A stretch of DNA of 49,137 nt from contig NZ_AHZV01000095.1 in NCBI RefSeq assembly GCF_000250735.1, positions 1 through 49,137 of the forward strand, given 5' to 3'. The notes under the pieces were generated by a model. That model was not told where the DNA came from. It ran no database searches and saw nothing but the letters and a program-made list of their open reading frames with translations. A program made the position numbers and the translations under genes. Shown in pieces: positions 41,971 through 49,137 of this stretch. The DNA comes from Anaerophaga thermohalophila str. Valhall (lineage in GTDB: Bacteria > Bacteroidota > Bacteroidia > Bacteroidales > Marinilabiliaceae). Positions within the stretch are counted from its first letter, which is position 1; each line of letters begins with the position of its first letter.

Positions 41971-42064
41971 TCGTATAAAATTTATTTATTAAGGTCGAAT
42001 GGAACTCGCATGCAAGAACTAATAAGTGTTCTTGTTGTGGGAAACCAATCTATGTTCATTTCAT
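41968..42064 (-). repeat. R2 leader-type repeat ending in the pheT start codon
   Basis: CATTCG (41968-41973) pairs with CGAATG (41996-42001). Read on the minus strand the element ends TTTTATACGAATG, and that ATG (41970-41968) starts pheT. The stem carries C-to-T and matching G-to-A changes relative to other copies, keeping the pairing. The outer end reads ATGAAATGAACATAGATTGG. Confidence 0.8.
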
Positions 42065-42261
42065 CTTATATCTAAAAATCTAATGATTTATTGAAACGAC
42101 CAGCAAAAATAAATAAATATGTTTCAAACAACTAATAAAAGAAGCTAAGATTTAGCCCCATACCTCCTGATGGGAAACCAGAATCTTCCACTATTATTGC
42201 CATTTCACCTTATTTCAATATCTTTGACAGGAAAAACGTAAAAATTTGATAAGTAACAGAT

Positions 42262-43074
42262 ATGGTAGAATTTGAAGAAAACCACCGTCCGCTTATATTG
42301 GTTACCAATGACGATGGTTTTGATGCAGGAGGAATTAGTGTTTTAAGCGAGATTGCCAGGGAGTTTGGGAATGTTGTGGTTGTAGCTCCCGATGAAGCCC
42401 GCTCGGGGATGTCCAATGCCATTACAGTAAAGGTTCCCCTTTTTGTAAACCAGGTAAAAAAGGAAAAGGGACTTTTTGTTTTTAAAAGCAACGGAACACC
42501 GGTTGACTGTGTAAAGCTGGCATTGAATTCCATATTACCCGGGAGACCCGACCTGGTACTGTCCGGAATTAATCATGGCAGCAACAGCTCGTCCAGTGTC
42601 CATTACAGCGGCACTTTAGGAGGAGCCCGCGAAGGCGTGATGAACCAGGTATCATCGGTAGGTTTTTCATTACTCGATTACAGCCATGATGCCGATTTTT
42701 CGGCTGCACGTCCTTTCGTCAGACAAATAATAAGGCAGGTTCTGCAATTCGGATTACCGGCCGGAACCTTTCTGAATGTTAACATTCCCGCAGGAGATAA
42801 CATAAAAGGAATTAGAATTTGCCGTCAGGCCAGAGGAAAATGGGTGGAAGAGTTTATGGAAAGGGAAGACCCGAGGAAACAAAAATATTACTGGCTGACC
42901 GGCTTTTTTCAAAACCTGGAGCCCAACGCCACTGATACGGACGAATATGCTCTGAAAAACGGATATGTGTCGGTTGTCCCTTGTAACCTTGACATCACCG
43001 ATCATTCGGCCATCGGACAACTGCGCGATCAATCGTATGAGATAAGCGTTAACGGCGTGTTTGAGAAGGATTGA
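42262..43074 (+). CDS. surE: 5'/3'-nucleotidase SurE
   Basis: A 270-residue SurE, an acid phosphatase on nucleoside monophosphates. Metal and substrate motifs are LILVTNDDGFDAGGI (Asp17, Asp18), APDEARSGMSNAITV, GTPVDCVKLAL and VLSGINHGSNSSSSVHYSGTLGGAREG. It is about 10-20 residues longer than the E. coli enzyme. It is 187 bases upstream of nothing essential but lies ahead of a repeat cluster; next gene is a small membrane protein, then lpxB. Confidence 0.95.
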   Translation: MVEFEENHRPLILVTNDDGFDAGGISVLSEIAREFGNVVVVAPDEARSGMSNAITVKVPLFVNQVKKEKGLFVFKSNGTPVDCVKLALNSILPGRPDLVLSGINHGSNSSSSVHYSGTLGGAREGVMNQVSSVGFSLLDYSHDADFSAARPFVRQIIRQVLQFGLPAGTFLNVNIPAGDNIKGIRICRQARGKWVEEFMEREDPRKQKYYWLTGFFQNLEPNATDTDEYALKNGYVSVVPCNLDITDHSAIGQLRDQSYEISVNGVFEKD

Positions 43075-43084
43075 GACAAAAACA

Positions 43085-43208
43085 GAGGTTGAGGTTGAGG
43101 CAAAGGTTGAGGTTTAATATACCACATAAGGCACAGAAGAACACATAGATAGAAGGCGGAAGTCAGAAGATAGAAGCATGTAGAGATGCACAACCGTGTG
43201 TCTCAAGC
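43085..43208. repeat. Composite repeat after surE: GAGGTT tract + spacer + REP-like palindrome
   Basis: GAGGTTGAGGTTGAGG (43085-43115), then ACCACATAAGGCACAGAAGA and AGATAGAAGGCGGAAG (43121-43162), then GTAGAGATGCAC...GTGTGTCTC (43180-43205). The same three-part order recurs after lpxB (44820-44979). Confidence 0.75.
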
Positions 43209-43227
43209 ACTGGTTTTAAAAGATCGA

Positions 43228-43310
43228 TAGATTTTTAGATGTAAGATTTAAGATGAAACGAGTCCCGATTACTCCCCGATAAATAGGGGTAGGCAGGGAC
43301 GAGTTGGTTT
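43228..43310 (+). repeat. R2-related fragment
   Basis: GATTTTTAGATGTAAGATTTAAG flank then GATGAAACGAGTCCCGATTACTCC ... GGGACGAGTTGG. It resembles the shortened R2 variant at 6480-6516 and the flank at 16565-16590. The terminal ATG stem is missing. Confidence 0.5.
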
Positions 43311-43337
43311 CGACATTAAAAATCAAATTTTATAAGA

Positions 43338-43634
43338 ATGAACCTTTGGTGTAATAAACAAATAGTTGGCCTTATCATTGGCCTGATTTTACCGGTAATC
43401 TTCGGATTTCTTCTTTTCGAAGGCCGGTATGACGGTGACCAGGGATTTATAGAATTTTTGGGAAGTCTTTTCCGGCTTCAAAGTCTCGGAAAATTGGTAA
43501 GCATAAGCGTATTGCCGAACTTGCTGGCTTTTTTTCTGGCGATATGGACCGAACGTTTGTTAGCAGCAAGGGGTATCGTTATTGCCACCGTGATATGGGC
43601 TGTGGTCACCATGATAATCAGGTTTATAATGTAA
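43338..43634 (+). CDS. Small three-TM membrane protein, unknown
   Basis: A 98-residue protein with three hydrophobic helices (VGLIIGLILPVIFGFLLFEG, LVSISVLPNLLAFFLAIWTERLL, GIVIATVIWAVVTMIIRFIM). No family recognised; similar small proteins are seen beside lpxB/surE in Bacteroidota. It ends 42 bases before lpxB, so it may share the transcript and take part in envelope lipid handling; this is inference. Confidence 0.65.
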   Translation: MNLWCNKQIVGLIIGLILPVIFGFLLFEGRYDGDQGFIEFLGSLFRLQSLGKLVSISVLPNLLAFFLAIWTERLLAARGIVIATVIWAVVTMIIRFIM

Positions 43635-43676
43635 TTTAAACTACCAGCCATCTGTAAAAATTTAACGGAGCATTAG

Positions 43677-44819
43677 ATGAAGTATTACATCATAGCAGGC
43701 GAAGCATCAGGCGATCTTCACGCGTCCAATCTGATAAAAGAACTAAAACAGCTTGACAGCGAAGCAGATTTCAGATTCTGGGGTGGAGATTTAATGGCTG
43801 CCCAGGGCGGAACGCTTGTTCGTCATTACCGCGACACCGCATGGATGGGCGTATGGGAAGTTCTGATGCACCTGAAATCTATATTCAGAAATCTTGATGA
43901 ATGCCGTGAAGATATTCTCAGATATCGTCCCGACGTAATTATATTGGTCGATTACCCGGGATTTAACCTTCGCATAGCCAGGTTTGCAAACGAATTCGGA
44001 TTCAAAGTATTCTATTACATCTCACCGAAAATCTGGGCATGGAATACCGGGAGGGTTAAAAAAATCAAAAAATGGGTAGACAAGATGTTTACCATCTTGC
44101 CTTTTGAAACCGATTTTTTTGCAAAACACGGTGTTCCGGTAGTCTATTCGGGAAACCCGATTCTGGATGCCATCAACGAAAGAAAATATAAAGACGAGAA
44201 ACGGGAAGATTTTCTGTCCAGACATAGCTTGCCCGATCGGCCAATTATCGCCATTCTTCCGGGAAGTCGCACACAAGAGATTGAACGCCTCCTCCCCGAT
44301 ATGCTTGCCATGAAAAAGTATTTTCCCGAACATCAGTTTATTGTGGCAGGAGCACCTTCATTTTCGTCCGATTACTACAACAATTTTTTACCCGAAAGAG
44401 AGCACGTAAAAGTGATCTTTGATGAAACTTATGCACTGCTCCAACAAGCAAAAGCGGCCATGGTTACCTCCGGAACGGCAACGCTCGAGGCTGCTTTGCT
44501 AAATTGTCCGCAAGTGGTATGTTACAAAATGTGGGGCGGCGCTTTCACCGATTTCGTTGCCAAAAAAATTATTATTAAAGTCCCTTATATTTCCCTTGTC
44601 AACCTTATTGCCGGCCGTGAGGTAGTTGCCGAGTTGTTCCAGAAAGACATGACCGGTGAAAATCTGAAAGCAGAACTGCAAAAAATTCTTTTCGATGAAT
44701 CGGTTCGTCACAAAATATTTGACGGTTACGATGAAATCAGACAGATTATGGGCGGACCGGGTAGCAGCAAAAAAACCGCCCGGCTGATGTGGGAAGCGCT
44801 TCAGGAAGATGGGGAATAG
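43677..44819 (+). CDS. lpxB: Lipid-A-disaccharide synthase
   Basis: A 380-residue GT19 glycosyltransferase that joins UDP-diacylglucosamine and lipid X into lipid A disaccharide at the inner membrane. Conserved parts are YYIIAGEASGDLHASNLI, GVWEVLMHLKSIF, VILVDYPGFNLRIARF, VFYYISPKIWAWNTGRVKKIKKWVDKMFTILPFE, AILPGSRTQEIERLLPDML and MVTSGTATLEAALLNCPQVVCYKMWGG. Length and motifs are normal. Its presence shows a Gram-negative cell with lipid A. Confidence 0.97.
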   Translation: MKYYIIAGEASGDLHASNLIKELKQLDSEADFRFWGGDLMAAQGGTLVRHYRDTAWMGVWEVLMHLKSIFRNLDECREDILRYRPDVIILVDYPGFNLRIARFANEFGFKVFYYISPKIWAWNTGRVKKIKKWVDKMFTILPFETDFFAKHGVPVVYSGNPILDAINERKYKDEKREDFLSRHSLPDRPIIAILPGSRTQEIERLLPDMLAMKKYFPEHQFIVAGAPSFSSDYYNNFLPEREHVKVIFDETYALLQQAKAAMVTSGTATLEAALLNCPQVVCYKMWGGAFTDFVAKKIIIKVPYISLVNLIAGREVVAELFQKDMTGENLKAELQKILFDESVRHKIFDGYDEIRQIMGGPGSSKKTARLMWEALQEDGE

Positions 44820-45225
44820 AGATTGAGGTTAAGGCTGAGGTTGAGGTTAAGGTTGAGGCTGAGGCTGAGGTTGAGGTTGAGGTTGAGGTTGAGGTTGAAA
44901 AATCACCACATAAGGCACAGAAGAACACAGAGATAGAAGGCGGAAGATAGATGTAGCGACGCACGATCGTGCGTCTGACCAGGCCCAACCCAAACCCGGG
45001 TTAAGGTTGAGGTTGAGAATGCACCACGGATGACACAGATTTTTTAATGATCAATGAACCAATTGACCAATTGACGAATTGACCAATGACGAATTTTTGC
45101 AAGCAAAGCAGCAGAGCCGAGCGTGCACAGATTTTTTTTATGACCATTTGAGGTTGGGGTTGGAGATTAGAGGTTAGAGGCTGGATGTTAGAGAAACAAT
45201 AAAACAAACCCGGAAAATTTATTCT
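44820..45225. other. Repeat-filled gap between lpxB and gldF
   Basis: Contains a GAGGTT/GAGGCT hexanucleotide tract (44821-44897), a spacer repeat (44905-44940) and a perfect 18-bp palindrome GACGCACGATCGTGCGTC (44958-44975). A second short tract is at 45001-45015, then degenerate GTTAGAGGTTAGAGG before the gldF start. No gene. Confidence 0.8.
44821..44979. repeat. Composite repeat after lpxB: GAGGTT tract + spacer + REP palindrome
   Basis: About twelve GAGGTT-type units, then ACCACATAAGGCACAGAAGA and AGATAGAAGGCGGAAG, then the palindrome GACGCACGATCGTGCGTC. It has the same order as after surE, and the tract is longer here. Confidence 0.8.
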
Positions 45226-45486
45226 ATGATTGCATTGTGGAAAAAAGAATTGGTAACCTTTTTCAGTTCATTGACAGGAGCACTGGTAATGGCCGTTTTT
45301 CTGGTAATCACAGGATTATTTTTATGGATCATTCCAGGTAATTTTAATATTCTTTTCGGAGGCTACGCTAATCTTGACGGCCTCTTTTATATGGCGCCGT
45401 GGTTATATCTTTTCCTGGTTCCGGCCATTACAATGCGTCTTTTCTCAGATAGAAAAAAAAATCGGGCACGCTGGAATTATTATTGA
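45226..45486 (+). CDS. gldF: GldF-type ABC permease, N-terminal part (frameshifted)
   Basis: An 86-residue frame with the N-terminus of a gliding-type ABC-2 permease: MIALWKKELVTFFSSLTGALVMAVFLVITGLFLWI then GGYANLDGLFYMAPWLYLFLVPAITMRLFSDRKKN. The frame then leaves the conserved path and stops at 45486. A run of nine A (45453-45461) lies in frame as A-AAA-AAA. A -1 shift there gives DRKKKSGTLELLLTRPV and joins the next frame without loss. The two parts together make a GldF-GldG fusion of about 800 residues. Confidence 0.85.
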   Translation: MIALWKKELVTFFSSLTGALVMAVFLVITGLFLWIIPGNFNILFGGYANLDGLFYMAPWLYLFLVPAITMRLFSDRKKNRARWNYY

Positions 45487-47627
45487 CCCGTCCTGTACCG
45501 GCCTGGCAGATTGTTACAGGAAAATTCCTTGCCGGATTCACCCTTGTGATTCTTAGTTTACTTCCTACGCTTATTTATTTCTACTCGGTGTCTCATCTGG
45601 CGCAGCCTGCCGGAAATATTGATGCCGGAGCAATATGGGGAAGTTATATCGGGCTGTTACTACTGGCAGGGGCTTACGTTGCCATTGGTATTTTCACTTC
45701 TTCCATCACCGAAAATCAGATTGTTGCATTCGTACTTGCTGCTCTGTTTTCATTTCTCTTCTACAGCGGCTTCAACGCTTTGGCTTCCATTCCTTTTTTT
45801 AACGGCATTGATACTTTTCTCATAAGTCTTGGAATTGATGCACACTATCAATCCATTAGCCGTGGTGTTGTCGACCTCCGGGATATCGTCTATTTTTTTG
45901 GCGTTATGATGGTATTTCTCGGTATGACCCGCCTTAAACTGAAAGGCGGCAAAACACACTTTTTTCTTCTTATATCCGGCGTAATAGTTGTCAATATACT
46001 GATTTCCAATATTATTATCAGAGCAGACCTGACCCAGGAAAAACGTTTCACACTTGCCGGTATCACAAAAAATTTTCTTTCGGAAATGGAAACTCCTGTA
46101 TTTGCTCATGTTTATCTCGAAGGTGACCTGAATGCAGGATTTGAACGTCTGTCACGTTCGGTAAAAGAAAAATTAGACGAATTTGGAATATATGCTGGTA
46201 ATAATCTCGACTATCAATTTGTTGATCCTACCAAAGATAATGACGATGCCAAAGGTGCCCTGGAACGGATGGAAGACCACGATTTGAGTCCGGTACCGGT
46301 ATATGAAGCCAAAGAAGACGGATCGCGGAAAAGAACTCTGGTATATCCCTACCTGGTATTTCAAAAGGACAGTTTCGAGATAGCCGTGAACCTGCTTGAA
46401 AACATGCCCGGATTATCGGGAGCAGAGAACCTCAATGCCTCTATCGAAGAACTTGAATATAAATTCACAGATGCCATGCGACGCCTTACTGTGAATGACC
46501 AACGAAAAATTGCCTTTCTTGAAGGTCATGGGGAATTGGGCGAAATAGATGTTATCGATATCACGAAAGAACTTTCGAAATATTACCAGGTTGACCGTGG
46601 CAATCCCGGGGGTAATCCCGAAATGCTCCAGCCTTACGAAGCTGTTATTATAGCCCGGCCTACTCAAGAGTTTACTGAACCGGAAAAATTCGCCATCGAC
46701 CAGTACATCATGCAGGGCGGACGTGTTCTTTGGCTTATCGATGCCATTAATGCCTCCATGGACAGCCTTCGACACACTTCACAAACCGTAGGACTTCCAT
46801 TGGACCTTAACCTGAACGACCAATTGTTTCGTTACGGATTCAGAATCAATGCCGATCTGGTTCAGGATGTTCAGGCAGGTCTTATTCCTGTAAACGTTGC
46901 ACCTCCGGGACAATCTTCCCGCTTTGTTCCCATGCCATGGATATTCAATCCAATCCTGAATACCAACAGCATGCATCCCGTTACCCGCAACGTGAAACCT
47001 GTCAGAGCTGAGTTTGCAAGCAGTGTTGATACGGTAGGAGAAAATCTGGAAACCACATCAGCCCCTCTTCTGCAAACAAGCAGACACTCAAGGATTATGC
47101 AAAGTCCTGTCTATATCTCATTGGCCCATGTGCAGGAAGAGCCCATACGGGAAAACTTTCCACAGTCGTTCATTCCCATGGCTTATGTTTCTGAGGGCAG
47201 GTTTCCTTCGGTCTTTGCTCACAGACCCGTTCCGCCGGAATCAAATTATCCGACTCACAAGCGACGTGATATAAGTAAGCCTACAAAAATGATTGTAGTA
47301 GCCGATGGCGATATCATCAAAAATGAAGTCAGAAGACGCGAAACAAGCAATCCGCGAATTGTTCCGCTGGGATTCGACGAAGTCACCAATCAAACTTACG
47401 GCAACAAACAATTTATCCTGAATGCAGTGAATTACCTTACCGATGATGAAGGATGGATGGACTTGAGAACCAGGAATTATCAGTTGAGGCTGCTCGACAG
47501 AGACAAGGTGGCCAATGAGTCGAACTTCTGGAAATGGCTTAACATGGGACTTCCTCTGCTTCTGGTGATAATTGCAGGAGTTATAGCCCCGATTATCAGG
47601 AAGTGGCGTTATGGAAGACAAAATTGA
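45483..47627 (+). CDS. gldG: GldF-GldG fusion protein, main part (Gldg family)
   Basis: A 714-residue frame. Residues 1-~160 complete the GldF permease (TRPVPAWQIVTGKFLAGF and five membrane helices). After one more helix (FFLLISGVIVVNILISNI) comes the GldG-like periplasmic region with RADLTQEKRFTLAGITKNFLSEMETPVFAHVYLEGDLN, AFLEGHGELGEIDVID, YEAVIIARPTQEFTEPEKFAIDQYIMQGGRVLWLID. It ends in a TM helix, LLLVIIAGVIAPIIRKWRYG. GldFG with GldA form an ABC transporter linked to gliding/T9SS in Flavobacteria; in non-gliding relatives its role is unknown. The ATG at 45483 is an artefact start; see the partner frame. Confidence 0.88.
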   Translation: MTRPVPAWQIVTGKFLAGFTLVILSLLPTLIYFYSVSHLAQPAGNIDAGAIWGSYIGLLLLAGAYVAIGIFTSSITENQIVAFVLAALFSFLFYSGFNALASIPFFNGIDTFLISLGIDAHYQSISRGVVDLRDIVYFFGVMMVFLGMTRLKLKGGKTHFFLLISGVIVVNILISNIIIRADLTQEKRFTLAGITKNFLSEMETPVFAHVYLEGDLNAGFERLSRSVKEKLDEFGIYAGNNLDYQFVDPTKDNDDAKGALERMEDHDLSPVPVYEAKEDGSRKRTLVYPYLVFQKDSFEIAVNLLENMPGLSGAENLNASIEELEYKFTDAMRRLTVNDQRKIAFLEGHGELGEIDVIDITKELSKYYQVDRGNPGGNPEMLQPYEAVIIARPTQEFTEPEKFAIDQYIMQGGRVLWLIDAINASMDSLRHTSQTVGLPLDLNLNDQLFRYGFRINADLVQDVQAGLIPVNVAPPGQSSRFVPMPWIFNPILNTNSMHPVTRNVKPVRAEFASSVDTVGENLETTSAPLLQTSRHSRIMQSPVYISLAHVQEEPIRENFPQSFIPMAYVSEGRFPSVFAHRPVPPESNYPTHKRRDISKPTKMIVVADGDIIKNEVRRRETSNPRIVPLGFDEVTNQTYGNKQFILNAVNYLTDDEGWMDLRTRNYQLRLLDRDKVANESNFWKWLNMGLPLLLVIIAGVIAPIIRKWRYGRQN

Positions 47628-47749
47628 TCAGGTCAACTGACATTTAAACTGATAAGCCTTTTTAATGGAATCAAATTTTCGTATATTCGGCACTCATTTC
47701 GATATATTTTATTTTTAATTTTTGATTAACACTAAAAAAAATAGAAACA

Positions 47750-48877
47750 ATGAAGTTTGTTGTCTCCAGTTCAGGACTGCTATCTCATTTGCAGGCCATT
47801 AGCAGGGCCATTGCTTCCAAGAGCCCAATGCCCATTCTTGATAATTTTTTGTTCAGTCTTGAAGGACAAAAGCTCACCATCACCGCTTCGGACACCGAAG
47901 TAACGATGATTACTACGCTCGATCTTGAATCGACTGAAGGTGAAGGCGTAATAGCACTTCCTTCCAAAATCTTATTGGAGACCCTAAGGAAATTTCCCGA
48001 ACAACCTCTCAATTTCGAAATTGATTTGGAAACTCTGGCGGTAGACATCGTCACCGAAAAGGGTAAATTCAGCGTTGTAGGTCAGAACGGAGAAGACTTT
48101 CCTGCTTTACCGGAATTGAACGAAGATAAAGCAAGTAAACTTCAATTGCCCGCCGAAACCCTGATGACAGGTATTGTGAAAACCTTGTTTGCAACGGCCG
48201 ATGATGAATTGAGACCTGTTATGAACGGGATTTTGTTTGAATTTACTCCCGATAACATGACCTTTGTGGCATCGGATTCACATAAGCTGGTTCGTTACCA
48301 GAGGATGGATGTTAAAACCGATTATGAAGCTTCATTTATTCTGCCCAAGAAGCCGGCCGGTTTGCTGAAAAACGTTCTACCCAAAGAAGAAGGAGAAGTG
48401 GCTGTATCATTTGACGATCAGAATGCCTTTTTCGAAATGGAAAATTACCGACTGGTTTGCCGGCTCGTTGAAGGAAATTATCCCAGCTACAATGCCGTGA
48501 TACCCCAGGACAATCCCAACAAAGTTGTGATTGACCGCGTGGACCTTTTCAACACATTGGGCAGGGTTTCTCTTTTTGCCAGTCAGGCCAGCAATCTTGT
48601 GAAACTTCACCTTTCATCCGACGAAATGGTTGTGTCGGCTCAGGATATTGACTTTTCCATTTCGGCATTTGAAAAACTGAGTTGCCAATACGACGGCGAC
48701 GAAATGGAAATTGGCTTTAAGAGTGCTTTTCTGGCTGATATCCTGGAGAATATATCATCATCCGACATCGTGATCGAACTCTCAGATCCGGCACGGGCCG
48801 GAATATTCCTGCCGTTTGATAAATCGGAAAATGAAGACGAACTGATGCTTCTGATGCCTATGATGATCAACGCGTAA
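47750..48877 (+). CDS. dnaN: DNA polymerase III sliding clamp, beta subunit
   Basis: A 375-residue beta clamp with three repeated clamp domains: KFVVSSSGLLSHLQAISRAIASKSPMPILDNFLFSLEGQKLTITASD, then DELRPVMNGILFEFTPDNMTFVASDSHKLVRYQ, and a C-terminus ending FDKSENEDELMLLMPMMINA. It encircles DNA and tethers polymerase III. dnaA is not in the window, as is common in Bacteroidota. A long hairpin terminator follows. Confidence 0.97.
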   Translation: MKFVVSSSGLLSHLQAISRAIASKSPMPILDNFLFSLEGQKLTITASDTEVTMITTLDLESTEGEGVIALPSKILLETLRKFPEQPLNFEIDLETLAVDIVTEKGKFSVVGQNGEDFPALPELNEDKASKLQLPAETLMTGIVKTLFATADDELRPVMNGILFEFTPDNMTFVASDSHKLVRYQRMDVKTDYEASFILPKKPAGLLKNVLPKEEGEVAVSFDDQNAFFEMENYRLVCRLVEGNYPSYNAVIPQDNPNKVVIDRVDLFNTLGRVSLFASQASNLVKLHLSSDEMVVSAQDIDFSISAFEKLSCQYDGDEMEIGFKSAFLADILENISSSDIVIELSDPARAGIFLPFDKSENEDELMLLMPMMINA

Positions 48878-48892
48878 GGTTAAAGAAAAAGC

Positions 48893-48940
48893 ATAACAAG
48901 AAAGGCGACGGAAATTTATTTCCATCGCCTTTCTTGTTAT
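48893..48940 (+). terminator. Strong hairpin terminator after dnaN
   Basis: ATAACAAGAAAGGCGACGG... (48893-48915) pairs with its complement at 48918-48940: 23 bp with one C-A mismatch and a 2-base loop. It lies 16 bases after the dnaN stop. Confidence 0.85.
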
Positions 48941-48959
48941 TACCATTAACCACAAAAAT

Positions 48960-49137
48960 CACAACTCTCTCATAATAAAGAATCTGCACCTCTGTGTTTA
49001 GGCTATTTTTAACTGACTATTGACTTTATAGACACATGAAAAGTAGGAATCTTTTCCTACTTTATAGACACACACATATAGTAGAAATTTTTGTGAGTTT
49101 ACAGACGAGCACTAATTAGTGCGTGTCTATAAACTTG
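48960..49137. repeat. TATAGACACA repeats and hairpin at window end
   Basis: TTTATAGACACA occurs twice as a direct repeat (49025-49036, 49061-49072) around a hairpin, AAAGTAGGAA / TTCCTACTTT (49040-49063). The inverse GTGTCTATAAAC lies near 49121. CTCTCTCATAATAAA (48965-48979) matches 7331-7345. The element may continue past the window. Confidence 0.6.

Noticed and set aside
44821-44897. GAGGTT repeats considered as a CRISPR array or telomere-like sequence
   Set aside because: Units are contiguous 6-mers with no spacers; a simple microsatellite.
47750-49137. dnaN region considered as a chromosome origin
   Set aside because: No dnaA gene and no cluster of DnaA boxes seen; dnaN is commonly away from oriC in this phylum.

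Overview
This 49 kb window is a chromosomal segment of a member of the Bacteroidota, probably a free-living Bacteroidales/Marinilabiliales-type bacterium. The evidence is a fused GldF-GldG gliding-type ABC gene, a Bacteroides-like serine palmitoyltransferase, AT-rich intergenic DNA with almost no Shine-Dalgarno signals, a RAYT/REP system of the Bacteroidota kind, and housekeeping genes (pheT, lpxB, surE, dnaN) of this phylum's type. No tRNA, rRNA or CRISPR array was seen.

Layout. 1-3.1 kb: outer-membrane protein, P-II regulator and ammonium transporter (nitrogen uptake), ended by a strong terminator. 3.3-7.2 kb: remains of a surface-polysaccharide locus (methyltransferase, flippase, hexapeptide acyltransferase) in repeat-rich DNA. 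7.5-8.7 kb: secreted C1 peptidase. 9.8-11.9 kb: a small redox/quinone-stress cluster (thioredoxin-like protein, FMN reductase, dioxygenase remnant, DoxX, MarR). 12.3-14.0 kb: divergent SDR and TetR genes. 14.1-18.6 kb: a probable sphingolipid/ceramide cluster (CDP-alcohol phosphatidyltransferase, GtrA, serine palmitoyltransferase, SDR, GNAT-like acyltransferase, then a decayed SDR). 19.9-23.2 kb, minus strand: a FakA-FakB-PlsY operon that could feed exogenous fatty acids into phospholipid via acyl-phosphate. 23.7-27.1 kb: frameshifted M24 peptidase, outer-membrane protein, and a RAYT transposase carrying its own REP palindrome. 27.8-28.6 kb: PadR regulator with a membrane partner. 28.9-38.2 kb, minus strand: a six-gene overlapping defence operon (vsr, dcm, GHKL/MORC-like ATPase, Z1 helicase-like ATPase, PD-(D/E)XK protein, AIPR). 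38.4-48.9 kb: SIMPL protein, pheT, surE, a small membrane protein, lpxB, gldF-gldG and dnaN.

The strongest unexplained signal is non-coding. A roughly 100-bp repeat (called R2 here) occurs about ten times. Its terminal stem shows paired base changes between copies. In three cases (16688, 19089 and pheT at 41970) the ATG in that stem is the start codon of the next gene, so it behaves like a mobile 5' leader that could hide the start codon. Two palindromic MITE-like families (R1, R3) share termini and sit at many of the same junctions.

Three genes are broken at homopolymers. Two of these (AIPR, GldF) lie exactly on -1 slippery heptamers; sequencing error and real frameshifting cannot be separated here. 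Family calls were made by eye from motifs and remembered sequences; no database search was run.
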